Assembly (NCBI GenBank): GCA_022842065.1
Contig: JALHQH010000010.1
Location: 1-64,000 of the forward strand
Reading direction: 5' to 3'
DNA: 64,000 nt
DNA from: Caldilineaceae bacterium
GTDB lineage: Bacteria; Chloroflexota; Anaerolineae; Caldilineales; Caldilineaceae
In this document: positions 29,242 to 38,173 of the stretch, piece by piece
Numbering within the stretch: the stretch's first letter is position 1
Layout: each line of letters opens with the position of its first letter
Notes under the pieces: generated by a model
The model's input: the letters and a program-made list of their open reading frames with translations, nothing else
What the model was told of the DNA's origin: nothing
Databases searched by the model: none
Translations under genes and position numbers: made by a program

Positions 29242-29712
29242 ATGGCTGTCAATAACTTTTTTAAAGGCGCGCTTGAAATTGGCAAGGCGATGGGCGTCAC
29301 GCTCAAACATTTGGGCCGTAAGCCGATCACAGTTGAGTACCCCACGGAAGCGGTGCCGCTTTATCCACGTTTCCGCGGCAAACATGAATTGCGCCGTTAT
29401 GAAAATGGCCTGGAGCGCTGTATTGGCTGTATGCTCTGTGAAGCAGCCTGCCCGACCGCAGCCATCTATGTCGAAGCAACCGAAAACGATCTGGCCAATC
29501 CCACTTCGCCAGGCGAACGCTATGCGAAGGTCTACGAGATCAACCTGCTGCGCTGTGTCTTCTGTGGCGATTGCGAAGAGGCCTGCCCCACCGAAGCAAT
29601 TGTGTTGGGCCACGATTTTGCCATGGCGAATTACAACCGACGCGATTTTATCCTGACAAAACCACAGCTGCTCAACCCCGGCGAGCCCAACGTGGTGATT
29701 CGCCCCGAATAA
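29242..29712 (+). CDS. nuoI: NADH-quinone oxidoreductase subunit I
   Basis: A 156-residue ferredoxin-like subunit with two [4Fe-4S] clusters (N6a and N6b): [12 protein letters not shown] and [12 protein letters not shown]. The N-terminal part holds the amphipathic segment that rests on the membrane. ATG 29242 follows AAGGA at about 8 bases; further upstream sequence in frame belongs to the palindrome. It lies between nuoH and nuoJ as usual. Confidence 0.96.
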   Translation: MAVNNFFKGALEIGKAMGVTLKHLGRKPITVEYPTEAVPLYPRFRGKHELRRYENGLERCIGCMLCEAACPTAAIYVEATENDLANPTSPGERYAKVYEINLLRCVFCGDCEEACPTEAIVLGHDFAMANYNRRDFILTKPQLLNPGEPNVVIRPE

Positions 29713-29808
29713 AACGTGAAACGTAAAGCGTGAAACGTAATTCGTAAACTACCATCAGTTCAGCCATCACGTTTTACGTTTTACGCATCACATTTCATGC
29801 ATCACGCA
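29711..29808. repeat. Word-iterated inverted repeat between nuoI and nuoJ
   Basis: The left half iterates ACGTGAAACGTAAAGCGTGA. The right half iterates TCACGTTTTACG and TTACGCATCAC. They form a long imperfect hairpin that begins at the nuoI stop. It shares its words with 20237-20283 and 47272-47364. Confidence 0.65.
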
Positions 29809-29826
29809 TCCTTGAGGAAGAAGCTT

Positions 29827-30363
29827 ATGTCACTTGCATTGCTCTTTTTTATTGTCATCGGGGCCATCAGCCTGGCAGCGGCCTATGGGGTGGTTGCCAG
29901 TAATCTGCCGATCCATAGTGCGCTCTTTTTGTTGGCCCACTTTGCCATGCTGGCGGTGCTTTACATCACACTCGATGCCCAGTTCCTGGCGGCGACCCAA
30001 ATCATCGTCTATGCCGGCGGCATTGTCATCCTCATTCTCTTTGTGATTATGCTCATCGGCAGCGAAGAGTTGGAAAATGCGGGTGGCTATCGCTCGTGGA
30101 CCCCCTACGTGGCGCTTGGGCTAGGTGTACTATTGCTGGCAACACTAGCTTACACTTTGCTGGGTCAATATAATGTTGACGCGCCGGCACCTACGGCTAT
30201 TGGTGGTGGCACACCGGCGGTGGTTGGCATAGCGCTCTTCACCCAATATATTCTACCCTTTGAGCTGGCCGCGATTTTGCTGCTGGTTGCCTTGTTGGGT
30301 GCGCTTTTGTTGGCGCGCCGCCCCAAAGCTGAAAAGCCCACCGAATTTTTGAACAACCTGTGA
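29827..30363 (+). CDS. nuoJ: NADH-quinone oxidoreductase subunit J, rightward operon
   Basis: A 178-residue, five-helix membrane subunit. LDAQFLAATQIIVYAGGIVILILFVIML is the conserved third-helix segment. ATG 29827 follows TTGAGGAAG; an earlier in-frame ATG at 29797 lies inside the repeat and is not preferred. nuoK follows 7 bases after the stop. Confidence 0.95.
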   Translation: MSLALLFFIVIGAISLAAAYGVVASNLPIHSALFLLAHFAMLAVLYITLDAQFLAATQIIVYAGGIVILILFVIMLIGSEELENAGGYRSWTPYVALGLGVLLLATLAYTLLGQYNVDAPAPTAIGGGTPAVVGIALFTQYILPFELAAILLLVALLGALLLARRPKAEKPTEFLNNL

Positions 30364-30370
30364 GGTCACT

Positions 30371-30673
30371 GTGGTCGCGACGAATTATTACTTGATCTTG
30401 GGTGCGCTAATTTTTCTAATTGGGGCCGTCGGTGTCCTAACCCGGCGCAGCGCGCTCATCATTATGATGTGCGTGGAAATGATGTTGAACAGCGTCAACC
30501 TTACCTTGATTGCGCTGAGCCGCCAGTGGGATAATGTCAACGGCCAGATCTTTGTCTTTATGATCATGGCGGTGGCGGCAGCCGAAGTGGCGGTTGGGTT
30601 GGCGATTATCATTGCCCACGCTCGCCATACCAATACAACCAATATCGATGAGATTAACCTCTTAAAGTGGTAA
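30371..30673 (+). CDS. nuoK: NADH-quinone oxidoreductase subunit K, rightward operon
   Basis: A 100-residue, three-helix subunit with the pumping-path glutamates in MMCVEMMLNSVN and AAAEVAVGLAIII and the normal ending IDEINLLKW. It starts at GTG 30371, with GAGG overlapping the nuoJ stop. The length is exactly that of the family. Confidence 0.96.
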   Translation: MVATNYYLILGALIFLIGAVGVLTRRSALIIMMCVEMMLNSVNLTLIALSRQWDNVNGQIFVFMIMAVAAAEVAVGLAIIIAHARHTNTTNIDEINLLKW

Positions 30674-30691
30674 TCCACAAAGGACTGAACC

Positions 30692-32584
30692 ATGTTTAAT
30701 CTCGCCTGGCTACTTTTTGGCTTACCCGCCGCCGGCGCGCTGATCAACCTACTGATTGGCCACCGTCTTAATAAACGGATTATCGGTGCCATTGCCTCAG
30801 GTGCTGTGATCCTCTCTTTCCTGCTCGGTGTTGGCCTCTGGATCAGCTTGCTTGGGCTTGAGGAAGACGCCCGCGTTGTCACCGTCCATCTCTGGGACTG
30901 GATTACGATTGGCAGTTTTCAAGCGAACGCCGCGCTGCTAATCGACCCGCTAAGCATCACGATGGTCTTGGTGGTAACCGGAGTTGGTTCGCTCATCCAC
31001 CTCTACTCGATGAGCTATATGGAGCATGAAGAACGCTTTCAGCGCTTCTTTATCTATCTCAACTTCTTCATCTTCGCCATGCTCATTCTCGTGCTCAGCG
31101 ACAACTTCGTGGGCATGTTTGTGGGCTGGGAAGGGGTTGGTTTAGCCTCTTATCTGCTGATCGGCTTCTGGTTCGACCGCCGTGATGACAGCTATGGCTG
31201 GTACGCCGATGCCGGCAAAAAAGCCTTTCTCGTCAACCGCATTGGTGACTTTGGCATGATTCTAGCGGTGGCGGCGATCTGGTCGGCGCTCGGCACGGTG
31301 ACCTTCCTAGAGGTCTTTGAAGGGGCCGAAGCTGGTTTGGCCGTTGGGACGGCGAATGTGGTCTGCCTGTTACTGCTGCTGGGCGCGGCCGGTAAGAGTG
31401 CACAAATTCCGCTCTATGTCTGGCTGCCCGACGCGATGGCCGGTCCAACCCCAGTCTCGGCGCTGATCCATGCCGCGACAATGGTCACCGCCGGTATTTA
31501 CATGATTGCGCGGACGCATACCCTTTGGCACATTGCCGAAAGTGCATCCACAACCGCGGCCTGGATCGGTGGGTTGACCGCCCTTTTTGCCGCCTCGATT
31601 GCCTTGGTGCAAGTTGATCTGAAGAAGATTCTGGCCTACTCGACGATTTCGCAGTTGGGCTACATGATGTTGGGTGTGGGGATGGGCGCGTATGGCGCGG
31701 CGGTCTTTCACCTGGTAACCCACGCCTTCTTCAAGGCGCTGCTCTTCCTCGCCGCCGGCAGTGTGATGCACGGGCTGCACGGCGAACTGGATATGCGCAA
31801 GATGGGTGGTCTGCGCGACAAGATGCCGACCACCTTCCGCACCTTTATGATTGGCGCGGCGGCGTTGGCTGGGTTACCACTGCTCTCCGGCTTCTTCTCT
31901 AAAGATGCGATTCTCGTGGCAACCCTGGCCCACAATCCGGTGCTCTATCTCATTGGGCTTTTCACCGCGTTGTTGACGGCGTTTTATAGTGCACGCGCCG
32001 CGTTTGTCCCCTTCTTTGGTAAGCCGCGCGACAAACATCTCTATGATCACGCCCACGAAAGCCCAGCGCTCATGACAATTCCGCTCTGGATTCTGGCCGG
32101 GTTGGCGTTGGTCGGTGGGTTGCTCAACTTGCCGGTGCTAGTTACCTTGGAACATTGGCTGGAACCGGCATTGGGTCATCACGAAGCGCCGGCCGCCTGG
32201 ATTGAGATCACCGGGATTATCCTGAGTATCGTGATTGCGATTTTTGGCGTGCTGATGGCCTATGCCCGCTATGTCGCCAAGGAAGGCTGGGTGGACCGCT
32301 TTGTACAGCTCGTCCAACCGCTGGCTCCCTTTGCCGAACACAAGTGGTATGTGGATGAGTTCTACAACATGGCAATCATCAAGCCGATTATGATCGCATC
32401 CGAGTGGTTTGCCGGCACGATGGATCGCTTGGGCATTGATGCGCTGGTCAACGGCACCGGTCGCCTGAGCATGACCGTGGGTGACTATACGCGCCGACTA
32501 CAAAATGGTGCGGTACCAACTTATGCGTTAAGCATTTTTGTCGGAGTAGTGGTGGTGGTGGTCTACTTTGTCTTTAGCGTGTGA
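30692..32584 (+). CDS. nuoL: NADH-quinone oxidoreductase subunit L, rightward operon
   Basis: A 630-residue distal pumping subunit with the C-terminal lateral helix (HKWYVDEFYNMAIIKPIM onward). Core motifs: [67 protein letters not shown] and [32 protein letters not shown]. It lacks the His-rich insert of the other NuoL. ATG 30692 follows AAAGGA. Its stop overlaps the GTG of the next small gene (GTGA). Confidence 0.96.
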   Translation: MFNLAWLLFGLPAAGALINLLIGHRLNKRIIGAIASGAVILSFLLGVGLWISLLGLEEDARVVTVHLWDWITIGSFQANAALLIDPLSITMVLVVTGVGSLIHLYSMSYMEHEERFQRFFIYLNFFIFAMLILVLSDNFVGMFVGWEGVGLASYLLIGFWFDRRDDSYGWYADAGKKAFLVNRIGDFGMILAVAAIWSALGTVTFLEVFEGAEAGLAVGTANVVCLLLLLGAAGKSAQIPLYVWLPDAMAGPTPVSALIHAATMVTAGIYMIARTHTLWHIAESASTTAAWIGGLTALFAASIALVQVDLKKILAYSTISQLGYMMLGVGMGAYGAAVFHLVTHAFFKALLFLAAGSVMHGLHGELDMRKMGGLRDKMPTTFRTFMIGAAALAGLPLLSGFFSKDAILVATLAHNPVLYLIGLFTALLTAFYSARAAFVPFFGKPRDKHLYDHAHESPALMTIPLWILAGLALVGGLLNLPVLVTLEHWLEPALGHHEAPAAWIEITGIILSIVIAIFGVLMAYARYVAKEGWVDRFVQLVQPLAPFAEHKWYVDEFYNMAIIKPIMIASEWFAGTMDRLGIDALVNGTGRLSMTVGDYTRRLQNGAVPTYALSIFVGVVVVVVYFVFSV

Positions 32585-32808
32585 TCTTGATGCAACGTGA
32601 CGAATTAGAACGGCGTTTGGGGAAACCCGATATTCAACAGATCAGGCTCTTGTTGCGCGCAACGCCAGCAGAACGCTTGCGGCCAATGTTGGCCATGCAA
32701 AAGATTATGCTTTTGACCTGGCGCAGGCGCTTGCGGGCAGCGCATCCTGAACTTACTGATCTAGAGTTAACAAAGCTAGTTTTTGAAAGATTGAAGCGCA
32801 ATGGATGA
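32581..32808 (+). CDS. Small protein paired with a nucleotidyltransferase (possible antitoxin)
   Basis: A 75-residue, basic, helical protein, with no family that I recognise by name. It starts at GTG 32581 overlapping the nuoL stop, or at ATG 32590. It has RLLLRATPAERLRPMLAMQ in the middle and ends DLELTKLVFERLKRNG. It overlaps the following nucleotidyltransferase gene by 8 bases, the tight spacing typical of toxin-antitoxin or accessory pairs. The assignment as partner is inferred from position only. Confidence 0.65.
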   Translation: MILMQRDELERRLGKPDIQQIRLLLRATPAERLRPMLAMQKIMLLTWRRRLRAAHPELTDLELTKLVFERLKRNG

Positions 32809-33433
32809 GGTGGGCTATGATCTCTATTTCCAAGTTCTTCAGGTTTTAGAACGGCTCGCCATCAACTATGTCATCATCGGCGCATTCGCTGGCACTTCTT
32901 ATGGCATTACGCGTGCAACTGTTGACATTGATATGGTTGTAGATTTAAGCACAAAAGATATTGATGAATTAACTAGTGCATTTCCCTCACCACGGTATTA
33001 CGCGAATCCTTATCAAATTCGAGAATCAATCCGGACAGGAACGCTATTTAATATTATTGACACTACGGCTGGTCTCAAAGTCGATTTGATTCCACTGACA
33101 ATGAAGCCGGGCTACGATTTTGCCCTGGCCAACCGCATCCGTCGTCCAATTCCAGTTTCGTCAGAGGTAGTGACGGAGGCATGGTTCGCAAAACCGGAAG
33201 ACGTTGTAGTTGGCAAATTGATGGCCTGGCGTGAAGGACACTCGCTCAAACATGAACATGATATTCGGGATATTTTGATCGCAACCTACCTTGATGATGA
33301 TCCCGAAATTGCGATTAAGTTCGATGTGGCTTATGTGGATCAATGGGTGGCAACGTTAGGCAAAGAAGTTGAAGATTTTTGGATATTTCTACAAGAGTTG
33401 TCCAAATTACATTTTGATGACTCAACCAAATAG
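32801..33433 (+). CDS. Nucleotidyltransferase-fold protein (AbiEii/MNT-like)
   Basis: A 210-residue protein with the pol-beta-type nucleotidyltransferase signature. GAFAGTSYGITRATVDIDMVV supplies the G-G-T helix start (Gly27 to Gly31) and the metal-binding Asp42-x-Asp44. A third acidic residue is likely in LKVDLIPL. The C-terminal half (KLMAWREGHSLKHEHDIRDI) resembles the AbiEii/DUF6036 group, in which members act as nucleotide-adding toxins or abortive-infection proteins. It is preceded by a small overlapping gene and followed, 11 bases later, by nuoM. Whether it is a toxin here is not shown by the sequence. Confidence 0.75.
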   Translation: MDEVGYDLYFQVLQVLERLAINYVIIGAFAGTSYGITRATVDIDMVVDLSTKDIDELTSAFPSPRYYANPYQIRESIRTGTLFNIIDTTAGLKVDLIPLTMKPGYDFALANRIRRPIPVSSEVVTEAWFAKPEDVVVGKLMAWREGHSLKHEHDIRDILIATYLDDDPEIAIKFDVAYVDQWVATLGKEVEDFWIFLQELSKLHFDDSTK

Positions 33434-33444
33434 GTGAAAACCAA

Positions 33445-34929
33445 ATGTACTTTCCGATTCTCTCTATCATCACCTTTTTGCCCGTGCTTGGCGCGATTGT
33501 CGTCTTGTTGGTGCCGGGTGATGCGACAAAAAAATTAATTGCCTTTGTCTGGACGCTGGCCACTTTCTTGATCAGCCTTGGGCTCTGGTTCTACTGGAAT
33601 AACGATCTGGCGGGCATGCAATTTGTGGAACAATTTGCCTGGGCCCCCGAATTCAACCTGAATTACGTCATGGGAGTCGATGGTATCAGCCTCTTCCTGG
33701 TACTATTGACCACGCTGCTCATGCCGATTGCGGTCTACTTCAGCAATCTCTACGTGGAGGAGAACATTGGGGCATATATGGCGCTGATGTTGTTGCTGGA
33801 GACGGCGATGATTGGCGTCTTCCTGGCGCTTGATATGGTGCTCTTCTTTGTCTTCTTTGAATTTAGCCTGATCCCCATGTATTTCCTGATCGGCATTTGG
33901 GGCAGCGGCAAGCGGGTCTATGCTGCGGTTAAATTCTTTATCTACACCTTTGTCGGCTCCGCGGCAATGTTGGTCGCTATTCTGGGCGTTTATTTCGCCA
34001 CGGGTACCTTTAACATTGTCGAATTACAAAGCATGCAGTTGCCGGCTGGATTGCAGACTTGGGCCTTTATTGCCTTTGCCCTCGCCTTTGCCGTCAAGAT
34101 TCCCCTCTTTCCCTTTCACACCTGGTTGCCGGATGCCCACGTCAATGCGCCAACCGCCGGTTCCGTTTTGCTAGCTGGCGTGTTGCTCAAGATGGGGACT
34201 TACGGTTACTTGCGTTTTGTGGTACCGCTTTTCCCCCAAGCTGCAGCCGACTTTGGCCCGATCATTGGCATTCTGGCGGTGATTGGCATCATCTATGGCG
34301 CGCTGGTGGCGTTGGTGCAGAAAGACATCAAGTCGCTGGTTGCCTATAGCTCGGTGGCCCACTTGGGCTTTGTGATGCTGGGGATTGTGGCGCTGAACGC
34401 GCAGGGTGTTAGCGGCGCTGTGTTGCAAATGGTCAATCACGGCCTCAGCACCGGCGCGCTTTTCCTCATGGTTGGTCTGCTCTATGAGCGCCGCCACACC
34501 CGTCTATTGGCGGATTTTGGCGGACTCTGGAAGAGTGTGCCGATCTTCTGTGGCTTCTTCCTCGTCGTTGCCATGAGCAGTGCGGGATTACCTGGCCTCA
34601 ATGGTTTTGTGGGTGAGTTCACCATTCTGCTGGGCATGTATTATAGCCAACCGGTCTTTGCCGTGTTGGGTGCCTTCGGTGTAATTCTAGCGGCGTGGTA
34701 TATGCTCACCGCCTTCCGCAAGGTCGCGCAAGGGCCGATCACCAACCCAGCCAACGAAGCAGACAAACTGCCCGACCTGCGCTTCAACGAGATTGCTATG
34801 TTGCTGCCGCTGATCATTCTCTTCTTTGTGATCGGCATCTTCCCGAATCTCTTCCTCGACAAGATCAACCCATCGGTGGAAGCGCTGCTCAACCATCAGC
34901 CGGCGATTATCGCATCGGTAGAGAAATAA
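33445..34929 (+). CDS. nuoM: NADH-quinone oxidoreductase subunit M, rightward operon
   Basis: A 494-residue proton-pumping membrane subunit. FFEFSLIPMYFLIGIWG holds the essential Glu, AVKIPLFPFHTWLPDAHVNAPT the Lys-containing broken helix, and KSLVAYSSVAHLGFVMLG and MVNHGLSTGALFLMVGLLYERR the rest of the core. ATG 33445 follows AGGTGAAAA. It is separated from nuoL by the nucleotidyltransferase pair. Confidence 0.96.
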   Translation: MYFPILSIITFLPVLGAIVVLLVPGDATKKLIAFVWTLATFLISLGLWFYWNNDLAGMQFVEQFAWAPEFNLNYVMGVDGISLFLVLLTTLLMPIAVYFSNLYVEENIGAYMALMLLLETAMIGVFLALDMVLFFVFFEFSLIPMYFLIGIWGSGKRVYAAVKFFIYTFVGSAAMLVAILGVYFATGTFNIVELQSMQLPAGLQTWAFIAFALAFAVKIPLFPFHTWLPDAHVNAPTAGSVLLAGVLLKMGTYGYLRFVVPLFPQAAADFGPIIGILAVIGIIYGALVALVQKDIKSLVAYSSVAHLGFVMLGIVALNAQGVSGAVLQMVNHGLSTGALFLMVGLLYERRHTRLLADFGGLWKSVPIFCGFFLVVAMSSAGLPGLNGFVGEFTILLGMYYSQPVFAVLGAFGVILAAWYMLTAFRKVAQGPITNPANEADKLPDLRFNEIAMLLPLIILFFVIGIFPNLFLDKINPSVEALLNHQPAIIASVEK

Positions 34930-34958
34930 ATCCGTCAACTTCAGAGAGGCATCTTTTC

Positions 34959-36431
34959 ATGTCCGACGTTTTGAGTGCCACTGGCATTAACTTTAACGTG
35001 ATTTTGCCCGAGTTGGTGCTGGTGATCAGCGCGATGCTCGTGATGATGGCGGATATCTTTGGCGGTGGCGAACAGTCGCCCGTGCGCCGGGCTTTGCCTT
35101 GGCTGGCAATGGCGGGCATTGTGGCGACGTTGATCGTCTGTGCCGTCATTTGGCAAGGCCCTGTGTTGACCTTTCAAGGCGCAGCAACGCTGGATGCCTT
35201 TGCCCTTGGGCTAAAGCTGGTGGTCCTGACCGCCGCTGCGTTGGCCGTGTTGCTCAGTGTCAGCTATATTCCCACCGTCAACAAACAGACCGGCGAATAT
35301 TATGCGCTGTTGCTGCTATGTGCCGCGGCGATGATGATCATGGGCAGCGCCACCGACCTGATTGTCGTCTTCTTGGCGTTGGAGACCTTTTCGCTAGCGC
35401 TCTACATTCTCACCAGCCTCAACCGCTATAATCCACGCAGTTCGGAAGCGGGCTTGAAATATTTCTTGCTGGGGGCCTTTGCCAGCGCCTTCTTTGTCTA
35501 CGGTGCGGCGCTGATTTACGGTGCCACCGGCAGCACCCAATATGCCGCCATTGCCGAGACACTAGCCACCGGCGGTGGTCAACTGTCGCTACTCTATCCA
35601 GGGATGGCGCTCTTGATTGTCGGCTTTGGCTTTAAGGTGAGCCTCGTCCCCTTCCACATGTGGACGCCGGATGTCTACCAAGGAGCGCCGACCCCGGTCA
35701 CCGCCTTTATGAGTGTAGGTACGAAGGCTGCGGCCTTTGCGGCTTTTATTCGCGTCTTCCTTACCGCCCTGCCCCAGGAACATGCCACCTGGAGTTGGAT
35801 GTTGGCCATCCTGGCGATCATCACCATGACGCTGGGCAACTTCGCGGCCTTGCGCCAAACGAGCCTCAAACGGATGTTAGCCTATTCGAGCATTGCTCAC
35901 GCTGGCTATGTGCTTGTCGGGTTGACCGGCGGGACAGCAACCAGCGCCACCGGGGCGATCTTCTATCTCTTCAGCTACGCCTTTATGAATATCGGGGCCT
36001 TTGCCGTGGTGATCATGTTGGAAAAGGCGGGGGGCGATGATGCCCTACAAAATCGCGCCGCTGGGATTGGCAAACGCTGGCCACTGTTGGCGCTGGCCAT
36101 GGCGATCTTTATGTTTAGCCTGACGGGGATTCCGCCGCTGGCCGGTTTCTTTGGCAAACTTTTTGTCTTCAAAGCCGCAGTGGATGGGGGTTATGCCTGG
36201 CTGGCGGTGATTGGGATGCTTAATAGCGCGGTCGCCGCTTACTACTACCTGCGCATCACCGTCGCCATGTACTTTGAAGAGCCAAGCAGTGAAACCCTGG
36301 ATCAACCTCGTGGGTGGATGACGCTCAATGTGGGGTTAGCGGTTGCCGCCATCTTTACTGTGGCGATTGGGCTTTACCCCGGCTTATGGACGGGCCTCTT
36401 CCAAGCAGGCATTGGTGGGCTCGGCGGCTGA
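34959..36431 (+). CDS. nuoN: NADH-quinone oxidoreductase subunit N, rightward operon
   Basis: A 490-residue pumping subunit and the last gene of the complete complex I operon. It shows FLALETFSLALYILTSLNR, GFKVSLVPFHMWTPDVYQGAPTPVTA, LKRMLAYSSIAHAGYVLVG and SLTGIPPLAGFFGKLFVFK. ATG 34959 follows GAGAGG at 9 bases; a longer open frame from 34695 only overlaps nuoM in another phase. A strong terminator follows within 65 bases. Confidence 0.96.
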   Translation: MSDVLSATGINFNVILPELVLVISAMLVMMADIFGGGEQSPVRRALPWLAMAGIVATLIVCAVIWQGPVLTFQGAATLDAFALGLKLVVLTAAALAVLLSVSYIPTVNKQTGEYYALLLLCAAAMMIMGSATDLIVVFLALETFSLALYILTSLNRYNPRSSEAGLKYFLLGAFASAFFVYGAALIYGATGSTQYAAIAETLATGGGQLSLLYPGMALLIVGFGFKVSLVPFHMWTPDVYQGAPTPVTAFMSVGTKAAAFAAFIRVFLTALPQEHATWSWMLAILAIITMTLGNFAALRQTSLKRMLAYSSIAHAGYVLVGLTGGTATSATGAIFYLFSYAFMNIGAFAVVIMLEKAGGDDALQNRAAGIGKRWPLLALAMAIFMFSLTGIPPLAGFFGKLFVFKAAVDGGYAWLAVIGMLNSAVAAYYYLRITVAMYFEEPSSETLDQPRGWMTLNVGLAVAAIFTVAIGLYPGLWTGLFQAGIGGLGG

Positions 36432-36494
36432 GGCAAAGCAGCAGGGTTGAAACCCGCTACTGACAGCGAAAAGTCGCCGCAGCGACTGGAACTT

Positions 36495-36549
36495 AGAGAT
36501 ATAAAAAATACGGTTGCAGCTCTGCTGCAACCGTATTTTTTATATCTCT
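36495..36549. terminator. Very strong bidirectional terminator
   Basis: Perfect 26-bp arms at 36495-36520 and 36524-36549 with a 3-base loop. The stem has a GC-rich head (CGGTTGCAGC) and AT-rich foot (AAAAAATA / TATTTTTT), so it works in both directions between nuoN and the leftward gene ending at 36554. Confidence 0.85.
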
Positions 36550-36553
36550 CGTT

Positions 36554-37753
36554 TTACGGTCGACGGCTCGGTCGATTGCTACCAATTGCCGGGCGATCCC
36601 CAGCAGCGTTGCCAGCTAAGTTGCCGATACTATCGCGGGCCGGCATGCGCGCTTCGACATCGCTTAAGCCTTGGCGGGCACGATCCAACTCCCCACGCGC
36701 CAGGGCATTGGTGACATCGGTCAAAGCAGACGAGAGGACACTCAATGGTCCCCCCTGGCTGTTTAGGCCAGCGACCGCATTCGCGCCCCGCTGGGCAATA
36801 TCCTGCATCTCGGTAAGATCCAAAGCGTTGTCACCTAGCGCGGTTCGCACGGTATCGGCATAGGTAAAGACGCTACTTAGGGCCTCAGCCTGATTGGCCG
36901 CAATCGCCTGGGGCTGGACATTCTGCACAATCGTCGCAAACTCAGCGCGGGTGCTTTCGAGATTGGCACTATACCCGGCGGCGCTGGCCTGTACGTTACT
37001 GACCATTGCCGCAGTTTGGGCCTGTGCTGCTTGAACCGCAGCAGTTGCAGTGGCCGCGGTTGCTTCCACTTGGGCAATCGTTTCGTCGGCCAGTTCAAGA
37101 CCAGCGTTGAGCGTCTCTTCTATTTCGTCGAGCGAACTGGCCATGCTGGTCGTACTTTCGGCAATGGTCGATAATTCAGTTTCTAGTTCGGCCATGCCCT
37201 GGACAATGGCATCCGTGTTTTCACCGTAGAGATCCGCATAGGTCGCCAACAACTCCTCGGCGTAGGCCACAGTCTCATCAGCCAGTTGGACATAAACGTC
37301 AATACTTTCCACATCGGCAGTCGTCACAGTACCATCAGCGGTGGCAGTCATGGCGGCGGTTGAATAAGCAGCAGTAGCGGCGGTGGCCTGTTGCACAGCG
37401 TCGTCGATCAGCGCAGCCAACTCCTCCTCGGTCATCGTCATGTAGACATCTTCGGTGATATAGACCGCTTCGGTGACCACTTGCGTTATCACCACTGGGG
37501 TTGGGGCCGCTAGCGCGGTTGCCGCGGGCACAGGGGTGGCGCTAACTGCGGCACCTTGCACTACGGTGGTTGCTTGCACTGCGGCGTCAATCGTGGCCTG
37601 CAACTGCTGTTGTGCCGTATCGGTGGCTGCGACAGCCGCTTGTACGGTCGCTTCGACATTCACTTCCGCAGTCACACCGCCCCGTCCCGCACAGGCAGTC
37701 AGAGAGAAGAGGGCGCATAGACAAAATATAATCATCGACGATAGCTTGTTCAT
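36554..37753 (-). CDS. Ala/Thr-rich coiled-coil lipoprotein
   Basis: A 399-residue lipoprotein of unknown function. The signal peptide ends in lipobox LTAC (Cys21). The mature part is dominated by Ala, Thr, Val, Glu and Gln and appears almost wholly helical, with heptad-like stretches (AELETELSTIAESTTSMASSL, ETIAQVEATAATATAAVQAA). A short Pro-rich segment (ATPVPAATALAAPTP) lies near residue 75. The tail is basic and glycine/proline-rich (RPAIGSNRPSRRP). ATG 37753 follows GGAAGGAAC. It resembles methyl-accepting or tape-measure-like helical rods only in composition; no named domain is seen. Confidence 0.8.
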   Translation of the reverse strand: MNKLSSMIIFCLCALFSLTACAGRGGVTAEVNVEATVQAAVAATDTAQQQLQATIDAAVQATTVVQGAAVSATPVPAATALAAPTPVVITQVVTEAVYITEDVYMTMTEEELAALIDDAVQQATAATAAYSTAAMTATADGTVTTADVESIDVYVQLADETVAYAEELLATYADLYGENTDAIVQGMAELETELSTIAESTTSMASSLDEIEETLNAGLELADETIAQVEATAATATAAVQAAQAQTAAMVSNVQASAAGYSANLESTRAEFATIVQNVQPQAIAANQAEALSSVFTYADTVRTALGDNALDLTEMQDIAQRGANAVAGLNSQGGPLSVLSSALTDVTNALARGELDRARQGLSDVEARMPARDSIGNLAGNAAGDRPAIGSNRPSRRP

Positions 37754-37822
37754 TCAGGGGTTCCTTCCGCTATTTGAGCACACATAAGTTTACTGACTGC
37801 AGTTAGCTTATCACGGCGGGGG

Positions 37823-37901
37823 CAAGCGAGGAACCCACTGGAGATGGGCATGATGACCTACTTTTGTAGGAAAGCGCCCAATCCGGCGGTGGGTTTGCTT
37901 G
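37823..37901. ncRNA. Nested three-helix structured element, family unknown
   Basis: Paired segments nest within one another. CAAGC/GCTTG (37823-37827 with 37897-37901) and AACCCAC/GTGGGTT (37832-37838 with 37889-37895) make the base. GAT-GGGC/GCCC-ATC (37843-37849 with 37876-37883) makes the middle. CCTAC/GTAGG (37857-37861 with 37866-37870, loop TTTT) is the tip. Asymmetric internal loops separate them, which is more like a folded leader RNA than a terminator. It could serve either divergent gene. I could not match it to guanidine, c-di-GMP or other riboswitch cores. Confidence 0.35.
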
Positions 37902-38039
37902 GTCGATGACAACAAAACAAGCTAAGATTGCACACAATCGGCAAAATGGTAGAAACCGGTAGCACATTGGCCGCCCTACCACTTTGCCACCTATACTGAA
38001 GTCAAGTTGAGAACCGGAGTTTTGCTGGCTAACGGGATC

Positions 38040-38105
38040 GCGTGCGTCGCACTGACCGCCAACTGTTTCCAGTCCGCTAGATGCTTTGGTCAGTGCGACG
38101 CACGC
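38040..38105. repeat. Inverted repeat with 18-bp perfect arms
   Basis: The arms 38040-38057 and 38088-38105 (GCGTGCGTCGCACTGACC and its complement) flank a 30-base spacer, about 70 bases before the exporter gene. It could be a mobile hairpin or part of the exporter leader. Confidence 0.75.
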
Positions 38106-38173
38106 TGACCGAAACTAGGGGTTTCATTCTGATTTTAAGTATAGCAACTAATTTATACAGCAAGGAGAAGTGT

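Larger units (their letters stand above)
37754..38173. other. 420-bp divergent intergenic region
   Basis: No gene is visible. The region holds a nested three-helix element (37823-37901) and an 18-bp inverted repeat (38040-38105), and must contain the promoters of the leftward lipoprotein and the rightward exporter. Confidence 0.55.

Noticed and set aside
34695..34958. N-terminal extension of nuoN
   Set aside because: It overlaps nuoM in another phase and has no NuoN-like sequence; ATG 34959 has a good ribosome site.
37754..38173. Guanidine riboswitch before the SugE-type exporter
   Set aside because: I could not find the conserved cores of guanidine-I, -II or -III; only generic helices are present.
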